Positions 19,581-30,899 of a DNA stretch of 64,000 nt are shown in pieces. Source of the stretch: Streptococcus pseudoporcinus LQ 940-04. GTDB lineage: Bacteria; Bacillota; Bacilli; Lactobacillales; Streptococcaceae. The notes beneath the pieces were generated by a model. The model was not told the origin of the DNA and did not search any database. It worked only from the letters and a program-made list of their open reading frames with translations. Location: contig NZ_AEUY02000005.1 of NCBI RefSeq assembly GCF_000188035.1, positions 1,752,307 to 1,816,306 on the forward strand, read 5' to 3'. The position numbers were made by a program, and so were the translations under genes. The first letter of the stretch is position 1, and each line of letters begins with the position of its first letter.

Positions 19581-20416
19581 TGAAAAATAAACGTCGATTC
19601 CAACTTGGTTTAGTTTACACAACCTTAACAATACTTGCTATTGTATGGCTGTTTCCAATTGTTTGGGTTGTCCTAACAAGTTTTCGTGGCGAAGGAACAG
19701 CCTACGTTAACTACTTCCTTCCCAAAACTTTCACCTTAAACAATTACATCATGTTATTTACCAATGAGTCATTTCCTTTTGGTCGTTGGTTTGCTAATAC
19801 TTTTATGGTCGCTTCAGCCACCTGTATCATTTCTACCTTCATTACAGTGGCTATGGCCTACTCCCTCAGCCGGATTAAATTCAAACATCGCAATGGTTTC
19901 CTTAAATTAGCGCTTGTTCTTAATATGTTTCCTGGCTTTATGAGCATGATTGCCGTCTACTATATCTTGAAGGCACTAGGTTTAACACAAACCTTAACCG
20001 CACTTGTACTTGTCTATTCAGCCGGTGCAGCTTTAGGATTCTATATTGCTAAAGGATTCTTTGATACCATTCCATATTCCTTAGATGAATCAGCAATGAT
20101 TGATGGGGCTACAAGGATGGATATCTTCTTTAAGATAACTTTACCCTTGTCAAAACCTATCATTGTTTACACAGCTCTTTTAGCATTCATGGGACCTTGG
20201 ATTGACTTTATCTTTGCCCAGGTTATCCTAGGTGATGCCACAAGCAAATATACCGTTGCTATTGGACTCTTCTCAATGCTACAAGTTGATACTATTAATA
20301 CTTGGTTCCGCGCTTTCGCTGCTGGCTCTGTATTAATTGCAGTACCGATCACTCTCCTCTTTATCTTCATGCAAAAATATTACGTTGAAGGTATTACAGG
20401 CGGATCTGTTAAATAG
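19580..20416 (+). CDS. malD: Maltodextrin ABC transporter permease (MalG type)
   Basis: 278 aa, six predicted membrane segments, MetI-like fold. The EAA loop is DESAMIDGATRMDIFFKITL. It is coupled to malC by a one-base overlap and is the last gene of the operon before a strong terminator. Together with malX and malC it forms the importer whose cargo is processed by malP and malQ on the other strand. Confidence 0.94.
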   Translation: MKNKRRFQLGLVYTTLTILAIVWLFPIVWVVLTSFRGEGTAYVNYFLPKTFTLNNYIMLFTNESFPFGRWFANTFMVASATCIISTFITVAMAYSLSRIKFKHRNGFLKLALVLNMFPGFMSMIAVYYILKALGLTQTLTALVLVYSAGAALGFYIAKGFFDTIPYSLDESAMIDGATRMDIFFKITLPLSKPIIVYTALLAFMGPWIDFIFAQVILGDATSKYTVAIGLFSMLQVDTINTWFRAFAAGSVLIAVPITLLFIFMQKYYVEGITGGSVK

Positions 20417-20491
20417 ATCTCAAAAGAAGTTAAGCTTAAGAGACTCTATCAGAAATAGGCAAAGCACCTTACTTTAAAGTAACTGATTAAT

Positions 20492-20534
20492 AAAAAACCT
20501 AGAAACCTGAACAAACAGGTTTTCTAGGTTTTTT
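20492..20534 (+). terminator. malXCD terminator
   Basis: 18-bp stem with one bulge (AAAAAACCTAGAAACCTG / CAGGTTTTCTAGGTTTTTT), 6-base loop, T-run. It lies 76 bases after malD. Confidence 0.9.
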
Positions 20535-20570
20535 ATATTTCTCTAAGTAAGTAACTAAAGTTCTATATAC

Positions 20571-20598
20571 ATAAAAAGAGAGGGACAGTTGTCCTCTC
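20571..20598 (-). terminator. dlt operon terminator
   Basis: On the minus strand GAGAGGAC-AACT-GTCCCTCTC followed by TTTTTATG, an 8-bp stem with one bulge, about 90 bases after the dltD stop. Confidence 0.7.
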
Positions 20599-20686
20599 GA
20601 GGTTTCGTTTTTGATATAGCCATTAGAAGGAAGCTTTTACAATGATTAGCTTCTTTTTGACTTAGGCATTTGCCCATTTTAAATTA

Positions 20687-21979
20687 CTAGGGAGTATTTG
20701 TTACTTTTGTGTTTTTATCTTCTTTACTGGCTACAAAAGGTTTTTTCGCCCATTCTCTGGAATAAAAGTAAGGATTCATTTTATAGTGGTTAGTGTGTTT
20801 TTCTACTTCTAAAAAGGGTTGTACCATTTTATCAACTGCTAACCAACCATTCCAGCCCATATGAATAGTATCTTCCATAAAGTAAGGCTCACCACCTTTA
20901 TTTGAAAAGTCGGCGATTTGCTTAAAACCTTGTGAGTTTAACTGATATTTTATTTTATGAACTGCATCTAAATATTTATCCTGACTAAGTCCAGTATACT
21001 TAGCCCAGAGCTGATTAACTGGCGGAATAATAAAGAGAACGTCTGTATTTTGTTTAGCAAATTCAGTTAATACTAGTTGGAAATCATTGTATTCTGGGGA
21101 GTTAATATAGACGTTGTTCCGCTGGAATGACCGGTATTTCGCAAGGTCCGGTGCAATCCGTGTACTATAAAAACTATTTTTAATTCCAAAGGCGTTATTA
21201 TTGGTAGCTGCTTCCCCACGTTTAATAGCCAACTCTGTTAAGTGATTATAAGAAAATTTCTTTGGAAGCCCTTTAACACGTGGCATAATACGAGTATCAA
21301 AAGTATCTGATTTAGCTAAAAATGAAAAAAGTGACTCTTCTCTTAAAGAGATATTATACTGTAGTCTTAGTGTATATTTATCCCAGAAACTCAGTGCTTG
21401 CCCTAAACTAATTTTCTTTAATAATTTGGCCTTTGCGACATCAGGATTCATTTCCAACATGCGTTTAGCAGCAAAGCGGTAGGCGGTCTCTTCTTGGTTT
21501 GCATGTAGCAAAAATTCATATATCTGAGTTTTTGAAAGGTAAGTTTGAATAGCACCTGAATCAGTTCCCTGAGGTGTAAACCACTGTGGCGATATGACAA
21601 AGACTGCTTTTTTGTTTTTAAGGTTATTGATCATCTGTTGCATACCATAGTAATGCACCAAAGATTGTGATCCACGATTACCTAACAGATATGGACGATA
21701 GCTTCGCTGGTACTTTTCAGCAATAATGGATGGATGCATACTATCCATTCGACTCCATTCACTAGAACCAAAAAAAGGAACAAAACGATGTTTAGGATCA
21801 TCTAAAGCTTGACGCTTTACTAAGCTGTTTTTAAAACTATTATTTGTAATAGCAACAGCACTTCTTTTTTCAGCCATCAGTGAATGGGGTAAACTACTGG
21901 GAAAAGCAAATATGGTAACTAAAACTAGCATTAAAGCCGCAACTAGGGGCCCTAATATATAAGCTAATTTTTTAAGCAT
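20687..21979 (-). CDS. dltD: D-alanyl-lipoteichoic acid transfer protein DltD
   Basis: 430 aa. DltD takes part in moving D-alanine onto teichoic acid at the outer face of the membrane. A single N-terminal membrane anchor (about 5-28) is followed by an SGNH-type esterase domain; [16 protein letters not shown] carries the catalytic serine and [10 protein letters not shown] the late Asp/His. It is the last gene of the operon, overlapping dltC by eight bases. The length is normal and the key residues are intact. Confidence 0.95.
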   Translation of the reverse strand: MLKKLAYILGPLVAALMLVLVTIFAFPSSLPHSLMAEKRSAVAITNNSFKNSLVKRQALDDPKHRFVPFFGSSEWSRMDSMHPSIIAEKYQRSYRPYLLGNRGSQSLVHYYGMQQMINNLKNKKAVFVISPQWFTPQGTDSGAIQTYLSKTQIYEFLLHANQEETAYRFAAKRMLEMNPDVAKAKLLKKISLGQALSFWDKYTLRLQYNISLREESLFSFLAKSDTFDTRIMPRVKGLPKKFSYNHLTELAIKRGEAATNNNAFGIKNSFYSTRIAPDLAKYRSFQRNNVYINSPEYNDFQLVLTEFAKQNTDVLFIIPPVNQLWAKYTGLSQDKYLDAVHKIKYQLNSQGFKQIADFSNKGGEPYFMEDTIHMGWNGWLAVDKMVQPFLEVEKHTNHYKMNPYFYSREWAKKPFVASKEDKNTKVTNTP

Positions 21980-22211
21980 TTTGAAGTTCCTTTACACCTT
22001 CAACAATTTTTGAAACGGTATTCCAATCTTCCCGTCCAAATTCTGATATGGGAACCTTAATATTAAAGAGTGACTCTAATTCAACAATGAGTTCAACTGT
22101 TCCCAAACTGTCTAATACGCCAGCATCAAACAAATCTTCATCTTTCATATCTGAAACATCTTCCATAAAAAGACGATCAAAAGCATCAATAATAGTTTCT
22201 TCAATAGTCAT
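21972..22211 (-). CDS. dltC: D-alanine carrier protein
   Basis: 79 aa acyl-carrier-type protein. The phosphopantetheine attachment serine is Ser35 in [16 protein letters not shown]. It receives D-alanine from DltA and hands it on through DltB and DltD. I choose the ATG at 22211 ([11 protein letters not shown]), nine bases from AAGGA, over the ATG at 22217, which is only three bases from it; the 79-residue length then equals other streptococcal DltC proteins. Confidence 0.96.
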   Translation of the reverse strand: MTIEETIIDAFDRLFMEDVSDMKDEDLFDAGVLDSLGTVELIVELESLFNIKVPISEFGREDWNTVSKIVEGVKELQNA

Positions 22212-22226
22212 AATCATTTTCCTTTT

Positions 22227-23486
22227 TTAATAACGCATAGGGTGGATCCAGAAACGATCCAAAAATCCTGAGAATAATAGTAACGAAATCATTACTATAT
22301 GAAAAGTTACTGCAATCGATAGGTAATGGTAAGCTTTACTTGTAAATAGTGGTGCTAAACCTTTTTGCTTACGGTTACGATTAATGGTTTTCTTCTTACG
22401 AATCCAGGCATCGGTTATAATAAGGCCAAGCCCATGAAAAACACCATAGGCAACATAGTACCACGTAAATCCATGCCAGAATCCCATAATGGTCATATTA
22501 ACTAAATAGGCGAAACCAGAGGTAACATTACGGTTTTTAAAGACTTTATGCTTAATGAGAAAATGAACTAACCTCATAAAAACAAAGTCCCTAAACCAGA
22601 ATGATAATGTCATGTGCCACCTATTCCAAAATTCTTTTAAATTTGGAGCTAGGAAAGGCAGATGGAAGTTTTCTGGTGTCTTAATCCCCATTATATTTGA
22701 GATGGCAATGGCAAACATAGAGTAGCCAGCAAAATCAAAGAAGAGATTTAAGCCATAGAGGTACATAACCAAAATAAGATAAATATTGAATGGACCACCC
22801 GTAGCAATCGTTTTCGTTTCTACGATCGGCAACGAAACGCTCCCCAAATAATAAGAAATGATAAATTTATAAAGGAAGCCAAGCATGATATACATAACAG
22901 ACTTATTTATCATTTGCAAATATTGCTCTTTGTCAGGAAGATTCTGGTAATCCTCTTGAAAACGTCTAAAGCGATCAATTGGTCCACTTGAAAAAGTTGG
23001 TAAAAAGGTTAGAAAGCGTAAAAATTCAAGAAAAGTAAATTCCTTTAAAATACCGTCTCGCATCTCCATTATCATACCAACACTTTTGAAGGTTAAATAG
23101 GATATCCCTAAAAAACTAAAAAGTGACTGGTTAGGATGAGCCATATTAAAAGGACTCAATTTCACAAAAAATAAAGGAAGGATGGTTAATAGTAAGGTTA
23201 GCGCAAAAACAATGAAATGGTCATTTCTTTTTCTATACCATTTGTAACTAAAAACACAAACTGTCTGCCAAACAACATAGATAAGAAAAGCTTTTAGCTG
23301 ACTTGTATGGTCCTGACCAAACATCATCAAAATAAAGGCTGCCGTTACTAAAAATTCATATAAAGGGAGGCGTCTACGATAAAAGAGACCAACAATAATA
23401 GGCAGTAATGCTAAAATTAAATAAACAAAATATATAGGATTTGAATAGGGATCTAAATAAGGAATCTTTTGAAGTACTCCCATCAT
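22227..23486 (-). CDS. dltB: D-alanyl transfer membrane O-acyltransferase
   Basis: 419 aa MBOAT-family membrane protein with about 11 membrane segments. The conserved [16 protein letters not shown] stretch and the catalytic histidine in [11 protein letters not shown] are present. It accepts D-alanine from DltC and moves it across the membrane. The start overlaps the dltA stop by four bases, so translation is coupled. Confidence 0.96.
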   Translation of the reverse strand: MMGVLQKIPYLDPYSNPIYFVYLILALLPIIVGLFYRRRLPLYEFLVTAAFILMMFGQDHTSQLKAFLIYVVWQTVCVFSYKWYRKRNDHFIVFALTLLLTILPLFFVKLSPFNMAHPNQSLFSFLGISYLTFKSVGMIMEMRDGILKEFTFLEFLRFLTFLPTFSSGPIDRFRRFQEDYQNLPDKEQYLQMINKSVMYIMLGFLYKFIISYYLGSVSLPIVETKTIATGGPFNIYLILVMYLYGLNLFFDFAGYSMFAIAISNIMGIKTPENFHLPFLAPNLKEFWNRWHMTLSFWFRDFVFMRLVHFLIKHKVFKNRNVTSGFAYLVNMTIMGFWHGFTWYYVAYGVFHGLGLIITDAWIRKKKTINRNRKQKGLAPLFTSKAYHYLSIAVTFHIVMISLLLFSGFLDRFWIHPMRY

Positions 23487-25027
23487 CTATTGTTCACCTC
23501 GTTTATCAAAGTTTTAATATCTGTCTTGCCATTTTGAGTCATCGGCAAACCTTGACGATAGATGAACTTAGAGGGCATCATATAAGACATCATGCTATCT
23601 TTTAGAGATTCCTTGATAGCTTTTGTGACATCAATATCACGTTCAAACTGTTGACGGACACCATCTTTGAGGACAACGAAAGCCAATAGATTTTGTACCT
23701 TATGCTCTGCATTGTAACGAGGAACGGCAACTGCTGTATCTACATACGGTGACTGTTTTAATTGCTGTGAAACGTCCTCTAGCTCAATACGGTAGCCGCC
23801 ATATTTAATTTGGAAATCTAATCTGCCACCATAACAGAGAATGTTATCCTTGGTAAAATAACCTAGATCACCGGTATGATAGGCTGGTTGACCTTTATAG
23901 GTGAAGAAGGCTTCTTTGGTTTTTTCAGGATTGTTAAGATAGCCTTTTGACACTGCCGGCCCCGTAACAATGATTTCACCACTCTCACCATTTGCGACTT
24001 CATTTAAATTTTCATCTAAGATATAGGTAGGCGAGTCTAGCTTAGTATAACCAATTGGTAAACGTGAACCAGCTGCTACCATTTCTTTGGTAATACGGAT
24101 GGCAGATAGCGCTACTGTTGCTTCGGTAGGACCATAGGCATTAACAATAATAGCATTAGGGAAGCGTTCCATTAACTTTCTAGCTGTTGAGACAGTCAAC
24201 TCTTCACCGTCAAAGTAAAAATGGGTTAACTGTGGCATTTTATCATGACAGAAATCGTCACTTAGCATAGCCATATCAACAAAAGATGGTGTCGATGTCC
24301 AAATACCTACTGGTAGATTTGTAATGGTCGTAAAGAGTTGTTTAAAATCAGAAACCAATTCTTTAGGCAAGGCATACAAGGTTCCCCCTAAGGCTAAAGT
24401 CGGCGCCCAGTACATCACTGATAAGTCAAATGAATAGGGAGGCTGAGCCAACATTTGTGGACGCTCAGGAGTGGAAAACTCTTGATCTTCAATCATCCAA
24501 TTGGTAAAGCTTAATAAATTATCATGTGATATTTGAACACCTTTTGGCTTACCTGTCGTTCCTGATGTGAAGATAATGTAATAGTTATCATCTCCCTTGA
24601 CAGAATGTGTTAAGGTAAAAGGTGATTGTTGAGCTTTGGCTTGATTAATAGCATCCAAATCAATAACAGGAGGCTCTTGATCTTTAAGTTCAATATTTAG
24701 TGGTTCAATAGCAATAATGAGACTTGGTTGTCCAATTTCAATAATATCAGACACCCGTTCTGGAGCAGAATGAACATCAACTGGGATGTAAGCATGCCCT
24801 GCCTTTGTTAAAGCAACAAAGGTTGCAATCATATCATAGGTTTGCGCTCCAAATACTAAAACAGGTGAGCCCACCTCTAACTGCATTTGGTTAATATAGT
24901 TTGCGATACTATCAGAATCTCGTTTCAGATCTCCATAAGTATGACATTCACCCATACAATTATAAACGGGGTAATCTTTTTGAAGGACTGCAAGTTCTTC
25001 TATTCTTTCAATCATATCTTTAATCAT
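23483..25027 (-). CDS. dltA: D-alanine--DltC ligase
   Basis: 514 aa adenylate-forming enzyme that activates D-alanine with ATP and loads it on DltC. Motifs in order: [13 protein letters not shown] (about 152-164), [20 protein letters not shown], and the C-terminal catalytic lysine in [11 protein letters not shown]-alanylation lowers the negative charge of lipoteichoic acid and raises resistance to cationic peptides. It starts 12 bases after dltX with a GGAGAG ribosome site. Confidence 0.97.
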   Translation of the reverse strand: MIKDMIERIEELAVLQKDYPVYNCMGECHTYGDLKRDSDSIANYINQMQLEVGSPVLVFGAQTYDMIATFVALTKAGHAYIPVDVHSAPERVSDIIEIGQPSLIIAIEPLNIELKDQEPPVIDLDAINQAKAQQSPFTLTHSVKGDDNYYIIFTSGTTGKPKGVQISHDNLLSFTNWMIEDQEFSTPERPQMLAQPPYSFDLSVMYWAPTLALGGTLYALPKELVSDFKQLFTTITNLPVGIWTSTPSFVDMAMLSDDFCHDKMPQLTHFYFDGEELTVSTARKLMERFPNAIIVNAYGPTEATVALSAIRITKEMVAAGSRLPIGYTKLDSPTYILDENLNEVANGESGEIIVTGPAVSKGYLNNPEKTKEAFFTYKGQPAYHTGDLGYFTKDNILCYGGRLDFQIKYGGYRIELEDVSQQLKQSPYVDTAVAVPRYNAEHKVQNLLAFVVLKDGVRQQFERDIDVTKAIKESLKDSMMSYMMPSKFIYRQGLPMTQNGKTDIKTLINEVNNR

Positions 25028-25039
25028 GACAAACTCTCC

Positions 25040-25174
25040 TTAAAACTCGTTGTAAATAAATGCACTTTGACCATGTCCTAAAAAATCAAAGATATAAATT
25101 AAAAGCATAAAAATAAGATAAAACAAAATGGTTTTTCCAATAAATATACTAATCTTTTTCCATTTTTTATTCAT
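25040..25174 (-). CDS. dltX: DltX, small membrane protein of the dlt operon
   Basis: 44 aa. It starts MNKKWKKISIFIG and has one membrane segment (about 8-30) and the conserved C-terminal motif FDFLGHGQSAFIYNEF that defines DltX, a microprotein needed for D-alanine transfer by interacting with the other Dlt membrane proteins. Its TAA stop overlaps the ribosome site of dltA. An AAAGGAA site precedes the ATG. It is the first gene of dltXABCD. Confidence 0.93.
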   Translation of the reverse strand: MNKKWKKISIFIGKTILFYLIFMLLIYIFDFLGHGQSAFIYNEF

Positions 25175-25365
25175 TTCAATTCCTTTTCACCTTATTCTTT
25201 ACTTATCAATATACACCAGATATACTAGAAATTTTACCTTATTTCCAGTCAATCGGCAAGAAAAAGATAAAATTATTAAAAATATTTCGCAATTATGTTA
25301 ATTTCTATACAGGTCTTTTTTTATGTGTTTTTTAATCGTAAGAATTTTTAACATTTATTGCTATT

Positions 25366-25398
25366 AACATACGGAACCTAACTTAAAGAAAACTTAAA
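25366..25398 (-). promoter_or_regulatory. CiaR-type promoter of the dlt operon
   Basis: On the minus strand TTTAAG-TTTTC-TTTAAG (25382-25398) is an exact CiaR direct repeat with the required five-base spacing. Ten bases further is TATGTT (25366-25371), a plausible -10. This repeat-N10-(-10) arrangement is that of CiaR-activated pneumococcal promoters. A second possible promoter, TTGCCG-N17-TAAAAT, lies nearer to dltX. Confidence 0.75.
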
Positions 25399-25444
25399 TG
25401 TGTTACAGTTTTATTACAAGTCCCTATTCACTCATAATAAATAC

Positions 25445-27436
25445 TCAGTTTTCAAGTTTCAATTCTAAAATAAGGTCACGGATTTCAGCTGCTAATTCAA
25501 AATCAAGCATTTCAGCTGCTTCTTGCATTTGCTTTTGCAGCTTCTTGATGGCTTCTTTTCGTTCCGTCCGATTCATACTTGTATAGTCAACGCTTTCTTC
25601 AGCAATCTCCGAACCAACCTCTTTAGTGATAGCAATTAAATCACGGATATCTTTCTTAATAGTTTGAGGCACAATGCCATGTTTTTCATTATAGTCCATC
25701 TGGATATGTCTCCGACGTGCTGTTTCATCAATTGCTTTCTGCATTGAGTCTGTCATTTTGTCGGCATACATAATCACACGCCCTTCAGAGTTTCTGGCCG
25801 CACGACCAATAGTTTGAATTAGGCCACGCTCATTGCGGAGGAAACCTTCTTTATCAGCATCTAGAATAGCAACTAAACTTACTTCTGGAACATCTATCCC
25901 CTCGCGCAGCAAATTAATCCCTATCAAAACATCAAAAACGCCTAAACGTAAGTCACGGATAATCTCTGTACGTTCTAATGTCTTAATATCACTATGCATG
26001 TACTTGACCTTTACACCCATTTCTTTGAGATAATCTGTTAAATCTTCAGCCATCTTTTTAGTCAAAGTTGTGATGAAACAGCGTTCGCCTTTTGCAGAGC
26101 GGCTATTAATTTCCCCAAGCAGATCGTCCATTTGCCCCATTGAAGGACGCACTTCAATAACAGGATCTAACAAGCCTGTTGGTCGAATGATTTGTTCAAT
26201 CACCGTATCTGTTTGTGCCATTTCATAGTCACCCGGTGTCGCTGAAACATAGACAATCTGGTGGACATGGCTTTCAAATTCTTCACGACGTAAGGGACGA
26301 TTATCTAATGCTGAGGGTAATCTAAAACCGTAATCAACAAGCATTTTCTTGCGCGCTTGGTCGCCATTATACATGCCCTTAATTTGACCCATAGTCATGT
26401 GACTTTCATCTATCATAATAAGGAAATCCTCAGGGAAAAAATCAAGAAGAGTATAAGGAGGCTCCCCCGCTGAACGGCCATCCATGTGCCTTGAATAGTT
26501 CTCAACACCATTTGTATAGCCCATTTCCCGTAACATTTCAATATCATATTCTGTTCTTTGTTTTAATCGCTGTGCCTCTAGGAGTTTCCCTTCAGATTCA
26601 AAAAGCTTCAGTTGTTGTTCCAATTCCGCTTGAATTTTAGTAATAGATGCTTCCATATGCTCGTCATTCGTCACAAAGTGAGTAGCTGGAAAGAGAATCA
26701 GATGTTCCGCTTCGCCTAAAACCTTACCTGTTAAGCTTTCGATTTCTCGAATGCGATCAATTTCATCTCCGAAGAATTCAATCCGAAAGGCATGCTCATC
26801 ACGTGACGCTGGGAAAACCTCTACAACATCTCCACGGACACGAAAACGTCCCCTTTGAAAATCTATATCATTGCGTTCAAACTGGATGTCAACAAGTTGA
26901 TTTAATAACTGATCACGCGAAATTTCTTGGCCCGGACGCAAACTAACTGCTGAATCGGCATATTCTTTAGGAGAGCCCAGTCCATAGATACAAGACACTG
27001 AAGCGACAACAATGACATCATTACGTTCCAATAAGGAAGAGGTGGCGGAATGACGCAACTTGTCAATTTCGTCATTGACAGAAGAATCCTTTTCAATATA
27101 GGTATCGCTGGAAGGAACATAAGCTTCTGGTTGGTAGTAATCATAGTAGGAAACAAAATACTCTACAGCATTGTCAGGAAAAAATTCCTTAAATTCGCTG
27201 TAAAGCTGACCAGCTAGGGTCTTATTGTGTGCAATAACCAATGTGGGCTTATTAACCTGGTTAATAACCTGACTCATGGTAAAGGTTTTTCCTGTTCCTG
27301 TCGCTCCAAGTAAAATTTGGGCTTTTTCGCCACCTTCTATATTGTCAACCAACTCTGCTATAGCTTGGGGTTGATCACCAGAAGGTTGGTACTTAGAGAC
27401 CAAGTGAAAGGTATTGTTTTCTCGTTTATCTATCAT
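25445..27436 (-). CDS. uvrB: Excinuclease ABC subunit B
   Basis: 663 aa. The helicase-like damage-verification subunit of nucleotide excision repair. Walker [13 protein letters not shown] (about 42-53), the beta-hairpin [12 protein letters not shown], motif [12 protein letters not shown] and the C-terminal UVR motif ([19 protein letters not shown]) that binds UvrC are all visible. It is a single gene, convergent with nothing: its end faces the dlt promoter on the same strand. GAGG lies before its ATG. Confidence 0.98.
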   Translation of the reverse strand: MIDKRENNTFHLVSKYQPSGDQPQAIAELVDNIEGGEKAQILLGATGTGKTFTMSQVINQVNKPTLVIAHNKTLAGQLYSEFKEFFPDNAVEYFVSYYDYYQPEAYVPSSDTYIEKDSSVNDEIDKLRHSATSSLLERNDVIVVASVSCIYGLGSPKEYADSAVSLRPGQEISRDQLLNQLVDIQFERNDIDFQRGRFRVRGDVVEVFPASRDEHAFRIEFFGDEIDRIREIESLTGKVLGEAEHLILFPATHFVTNDEHMEASITKIQAELEQQLKLFESEGKLLEAQRLKQRTEYDIEMLREMGYTNGVENYSRHMDGRSAGEPPYTLLDFFPEDFLIMIDESHMTMGQIKGMYNGDQARKKMLVDYGFRLPSALDNRPLRREEFESHVHQIVYVSATPGDYEMAQTDTVIEQIIRPTGLLDPVIEVRPSMGQMDDLLGEINSRSAKGERCFITTLTKKMAEDLTDYLKEMGVKVKYMHSDIKTLERTEIIRDLRLGVFDVLIGINLLREGIDVPEVSLVAILDADKEGFLRNERGLIQTIGRAARNSEGRVIMYADKMTDSMQKAIDETARRRHIQMDYNEKHGIVPQTIKKDIRDLIAITKEVGSEIAEESVDYTSMNRTERKEAIKKLQKQMQEAAEMLDFELAAEIRDLILELKLEN

Positions 27437-27518
27437 TCTATATCCTCATCAACAGACTTTATATGACTATTTTACCATAGTCAAAGTAAAATTAGAGAAA
27501 ATCAACACAGACATCTCA

Positions 27519-27535
27519 TGTCAGATTACCTGACA
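27519..27535 (+). promoter_or_regulatory. GlnR operator of glnPQ
   Basis: TGTCA-GATTACC-TGACA matches the GlnR consensus TGTNA-N7-TNACA exactly and ends 16 bases before the -35. GlnR represses glutamine transport and synthesis genes when nitrogen is plentiful. Confidence 0.85.
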
Positions 27536-27551
27536 TGGAAAGCGAATAAGT

Positions 27552-27580
27552 TTGCTATTGTCAGTGGTTTCTGATATAAT
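27552..27580 (+). promoter_or_regulatory. glnPQ promoter
   Basis: -35 TTGCTA (27552-27557), 17-base spacer, -10 TATAAT (27575-27580) with an extended TGA just before it. The start point would be near 27587, about 22 bases before the glnP ATG. Confidence 0.85.
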
Positions 27581-27608
27581 AAAGCATATTTTTTCGAAGG
27601 AGATGTAC

Positions 27609-29783
27609 ATGAAGAACAAAATAAAAGGAGTTATCCTTGCTATTTTAGCTCTCAGTTTTATATTTAGTGGTATAGCAAATGCTGAAACCGTGACAATCGT
27701 GTCAGATACAGCTTATGCACCTTTTGAATATAAAGATTCTGACCAAATTTACAAAGGAATCGATGTTGATATTATCAAAGAGGTCGCTAAACGTCAAAAA
27801 TGGGATTATAAAATGACTTACCCTGGTTTTGATGCAGCCGTGAATGCTGTGCAATCAGGTCAAGCAAAAGCTTTGATGGCCGGAACCACCATTACTAAAG
27901 AACGCCAAAAAGTTTTCAATTTTTCAGACCCATACTATGATACAAAAATTGTCATTGCCACTCAAAAAGCTAAACCTGTAAAAAAATACAGTGAATTAAA
28001 CGGGAAAACAGTGGGTGTTAAAAATGGTACAGCTTCTCAAAGTTTCCTAGATAAGAATAAAGATACCTACGGTTTTTCAGTTAAAACTTTTGACACTGGT
28101 GATTTAATGTATAATAGTCTAGCCTCTGGATCCATTGATGCAGTAATGGATGATGAGCCTGTTATTCAATTTGCTATTAAACAAAATCAAGATCTTGCTA
28201 TTAATATGCCTGGTGAGGCTATCGGTTCTTTTGGTTTTGCAGTCAAAAAAGGAACTGGTCACAATCAATTAGTAAGAGAGTTTAATAAAGCTCTCAAAGC
28301 CATGAAGGCTGATGGAAGTTACCAAAAAATCATGACAAAATGGTTAGGTGATGCAGCAAGTACATCAAATCAAGGCTTAGGCATTGCCAGTAAAAAAGCT
28401 AAACCTGAGAAAAAATCTTATAAAATTGTAGCAGACTCCTCCTTTGCTCCCTTTGAATTCCAAAATGACAAAGGACAGTATGTCGGTATTGATATGGAAC
28501 TCATTAAAGCTATTGCTAAAGAACAAGGTTTTACCATTGAAATTGCTAACCCGGGGTTTGATGCCGCTTTAAATGCCGTTCAATCTGGTCAAGCTGATGG
28601 GGTTATCGCTGGGATGTCAATTACCGACGAACGTAAGCAAATCTTTGATTTCTCTGATTCTTACTATACCTCTAATATCTTATTAGGTGTCAAATCGGGC
28701 TCTTCTATCAAATCATACGAAGACCTCAAGGATAAAACAGTCGGTGCTAAAAAAGGGACCGCTTCCTATGATTTCTTAGATAAAAATAAAGAGAAATATG
28801 GCTACAAAATAAAAGCATTTGACGAAGCTTCATCTATGTATGACAGTTTAAATGCAGGATCAATTGTTGCTTTAATGGACGACGAAGCCATTCTTAAATA
28901 CTCTATCCAACAAGGTCGTAAATTTGATACACCAATTGAAGGAGAACCCTCTGGTGAATATGGTTTTGCAGTAAAAAAAGGGACTAATCCTGAGTTGATT
29001 GACATGTTTAATAATGGACTGGCTTCTTTAAAAGAATCCGGTAAATATAAATCCATTATTAATAACTATTTAGCTTCTGATCAAGACTCTAAAGGCAAAG
29101 AATCTTCCATTGATGAATCTAATATGTTTGGTCTATTATCAAATAACTATAAACAATTGCTTGCTGGTCTGGGAACAACCTTAAGCTTAACCCTTATTTC
29201 TTTTGCTATTGCTATTATTATTGGGATTATCTTCGGAATGATGGCAGTTGCACCAAGTAAACAGCTCCGTATCATCTCTTCTATCTTTGTAGATGTTGTG
29301 CGTGGAATTCCTTTAATGATTGTTGCTGCCTTTATTTTCTGGGGTATTCCTAATCTCATTGAAAGCATGACTGGTCACCAATCACCAATTAACGACTTCC
29401 TAGCTGCGACCATTGCCCTATCCTTAAATGGTGGTGCTTACATCGCTGAAATCGTCCGAGGTGGTATTGAGGCCATTCCTGCTGGGCAAATGGAAGCTAG
29501 TCGTAGTTTAGGTATCCCCTATAAGCTTACCATGCGTAAAGTTATTTTGCCCCAAGCTGTAAAAGTCATGCTTCCTAACTTTATCAACCAATTTGTTATT
29601 TCCTTGAAAGATACCACAATCGTTTCGGCGATTGGTTTAGTAGAACTCTTCCAAACAGGGAAAATCATTATTGCTAGAAACTACCAGTCATTCAGAATGT
29701 ACGCAATCTTAGCTATTATCTACTTGATAATGATTACGCTATTAACACGTTTAGCGAAACGCTTAGAAAAGAGGCTTAATTAA
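27609..29783 (+). CDS. glnP: Glutamine ABC transporter, two fused substrate-binding domains plus permease
   Basis: 724 aa. A signal peptide (about 1-25) is followed by two tandem type 2 amino-acid-binding domains (about 27-245 and 268-490; each has a [KR]-x-x-FDFSD/FNFSD-type segment and a QSGQA motif) and a C-terminal His/Glu/Gln-type permease with the EAA loop [20 protein letters not shown]. This fusion is the GlnP architecture of lactic acid bacteria. The start is the ATG at 27609, six bases after AAGGAG; an in-frame ATG further upstream lies in the promoter. It overlaps glnQ by one base. Confidence 0.95.
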   Translation: MKNKIKGVILAILALSFIFSGIANAETVTIVSDTAYAPFEYKDSDQIYKGIDVDIIKEVAKRQKWDYKMTYPGFDAAVNAVQSGQAKALMAGTTITKERQKVFNFSDPYYDTKIVIATQKAKPVKKYSELNGKTVGVKNGTASQSFLDKNKDTYGFSVKTFDTGDLMYNSLASGSIDAVMDDEPVIQFAIKQNQDLAINMPGEAIGSFGFAVKKGTGHNQLVREFNKALKAMKADGSYQKIMTKWLGDAASTSNQGLGIASKKAKPEKKSYKIVADSSFAPFEFQNDKGQYVGIDMELIKAIAKEQGFTIEIANPGFDAALNAVQSGQADGVIAGMSITDERKQIFDFSDSYYTSNILLGVKSGSSIKSYEDLKDKTVGAKKGTASYDFLDKNKEKYGYKIKAFDEASSMYDSLNAGSIVALMDDEAILKYSIQQGRKFDTPIEGEPSGEYGFAVKKGTNPELIDMFNNGLASLKESGKYKSIINNYLASDQDSKGKESSIDESNMFGLLSNNYKQLLAGLGTTLSLTLISFAIAIIIGIIFGMMAVAPSKQLRIISSIFVDVVRGIPLMIVAAFIFWGIPNLIESMTGHQSPINDFLAATIALSLNGGAYIAEIVRGGIEAIPAGQMEASRSLGIPYKLTMRKVILPQAVKVMLPNFINQFVISLKDTTIVSAIGLVELFQTGKIIIARNYQSFRMYAILAIIYLIMITLLTRLAKRLEKRLN

Positions 29784-30523
29784 TGGCAGAATTGAAAATT
29801 GATGTTCAAGACCTACATAAATATTTTGGTCAAAATGAGGTATTAAAAGGGATTAGTGCCCAATTTTATGAAGGTGATGTCGTTTGTATTATTGGTCCTT
29901 CTGGTTCTGGTAAATCAACTTTTCTAAGAACCCTAAATCTCTTAGAAACAATCACCATGGGAAAAGTCGTTGTTGACGGCTTTGAATTGTCGGATTCAAA
30001 AACTAATATTGATAAAGCACGTGAAAATATTGGAATGGTATTCCAGCACTTCAATCTTTTTCCACACATGACCGTTATTGAAAATATCATGTTTGCTCCA
30101 GTAGAGCTAGGAAAAGAATCTAAAGCTTCCGCCAAACAACATGCCTTAGAACTTCTTGAAAAAGTGGGATTGGCTGAGAAAGCTGATGCCTACCCGGCCA
30201 GCCTTTCTGGTGGGCAAAAACAAAGGGTAGCTATTGCGAGAAGTTTAGCCATGAACCCTGATATTATGCTCTTTGATGAACCAACTTCGGCACTCGATCC
30301 AGAAATGGTTGGCGATGTCTTAAACGTTATGCGCGACCTTGCTAAACAAGGGATGACCATGTTAATTGTCACTCATGAAATGGGCTTCGCAAGGCAGGTT
30401 GCTAACCGTGTTATCTTTACAGATGGCGGCCAGTTCCTTGAAGATGGAACACCTGAAGAAATTTTTGATCATCCTAAACATCCGCGACTTATCGAATTTT
30501 TAGATAAAGTCTTAAATGTCTAA
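29783..30523 (+). CDS. glnQ: Glutamine ABC transporter ATPase
   Basis: 246 aa. Walker [13 protein letters not shown] (about 38-49), Q-loop, signature [15 protein letters not shown], Walker [15 protein letters not shown], and the switch histidine in VTHEMGFA. It powers GlnP uptake of glutamine. Its start overlaps the glnP stop (TAATG), and a terminator follows within 10 bases. Confidence 0.96.
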   Translation: MAELKIDVQDLHKYFGQNEVLKGISAQFYEGDVVCIIGPSGSGKSTFLRTLNLLETITMGKVVVDGFELSDSKTNIDKARENIGMVFQHFNLFPHMTVIENIMFAPVELGKESKASAKQHALELLEKVGLAEKADAYPASLSGGQKQRVAIARSLAMNPDIMLFDEPTSALDPEMVGDVLNVMRDLAKQGMTMLIVTHEMGFARQVANRVIFTDGGQFLEDGTPEEIFDHPKHPRLIEFLDKVLNV

Positions 30524-30527
30524 TACC

Positions 30528-30556
30528 AAAAGAACTCTCTCAAGGGTTCTTTTTCT
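30528..30556 (+). terminator. glnPQ terminator
   Basis: AAAAGAAC / GTTCTTTT core extended by three more pairs (one G-U), 4-base loop, T-run. It lies five bases after the glnQ stop. Confidence 0.85.
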
Positions 30557-30625
30557 TATGTACCATTTATTAACCTACATAATCCTCCCAAATAAAAAAG
30601 CCTTTAAGCTTTTTACTTATTATGA

Positions 30626-30654
30626 TTGCATTAATCTTCTAATGGTGTTACAAT
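30626..30654 (+). promoter_or_regulatory. Promoter of the ABC-F leader
   Basis: -35 TTGCAT (30626-30631), 17-base spacer, -10 TACAAT (30649-30654) with an extended TGT. Transcription would start near 30661, leaving a 240-base leader before the ABC-F gene. Confidence 0.8.
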
Positions 30655-30685
30655 GGGGTCAATAATAAACGGAGGTATAGGAGCT

Positions 30686-30697
30686 ATGAACAACTAA
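30686..30697 (+). CDS. Three-codon upstream ORF (Met-Asn-Asn-stop)
   Basis: ATG AAC AAC TAA follows two possible ribosome sites (GGAGG and AGGAG, the nearer one two to three bases away, the further about ten). Its stop codon region is the left arm of a perfect 10-bp stem, ACTAAAAAAC (30693-30702) with GTTTTTTAGT (30736-30745). A ribosome held on this ORF would prevent that stem. Minimal ORFs like this occur in the leaders of antibiotic-responsive ABC-F genes. Confidence 0.55.
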   Translation: MNN

Positions 30698-30795
30698 AAA
30701 ACTTTTTTTGAGAGATTTGTATCTTATCAAGCTAGGTTTTTTAGTCTGCTCTTATCTGAGTATGTATCTCTGAGGTACTGCTAATTTTTGGGTGC

Positions 30796-30837
30796 AAACT
30801 TTCTACTTTTCTTGTTAAGGTAGAAAGTTTTTTCTGT
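30796..30837 (+). terminator. Attenuator ahead of the ABC-F gene
   Basis: Perfect 11-bp stem AAACTTTCTAC (30796-30806) / GTAGAAAGTTT (30820-30830), 13-base loop, then TTTCT. It sits inside the leader, 63 bases before the ABC-F start, with no gene between it and the promoter except the three-codon ORF. This is the layout of a conditional terminator. Confidence 0.8.
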
Positions 30838-30899
30838 CTCTCATTTGCACTTCTTATCATGTCCACGATTAAGATATCACTAATAGACAGGAGGCATCT

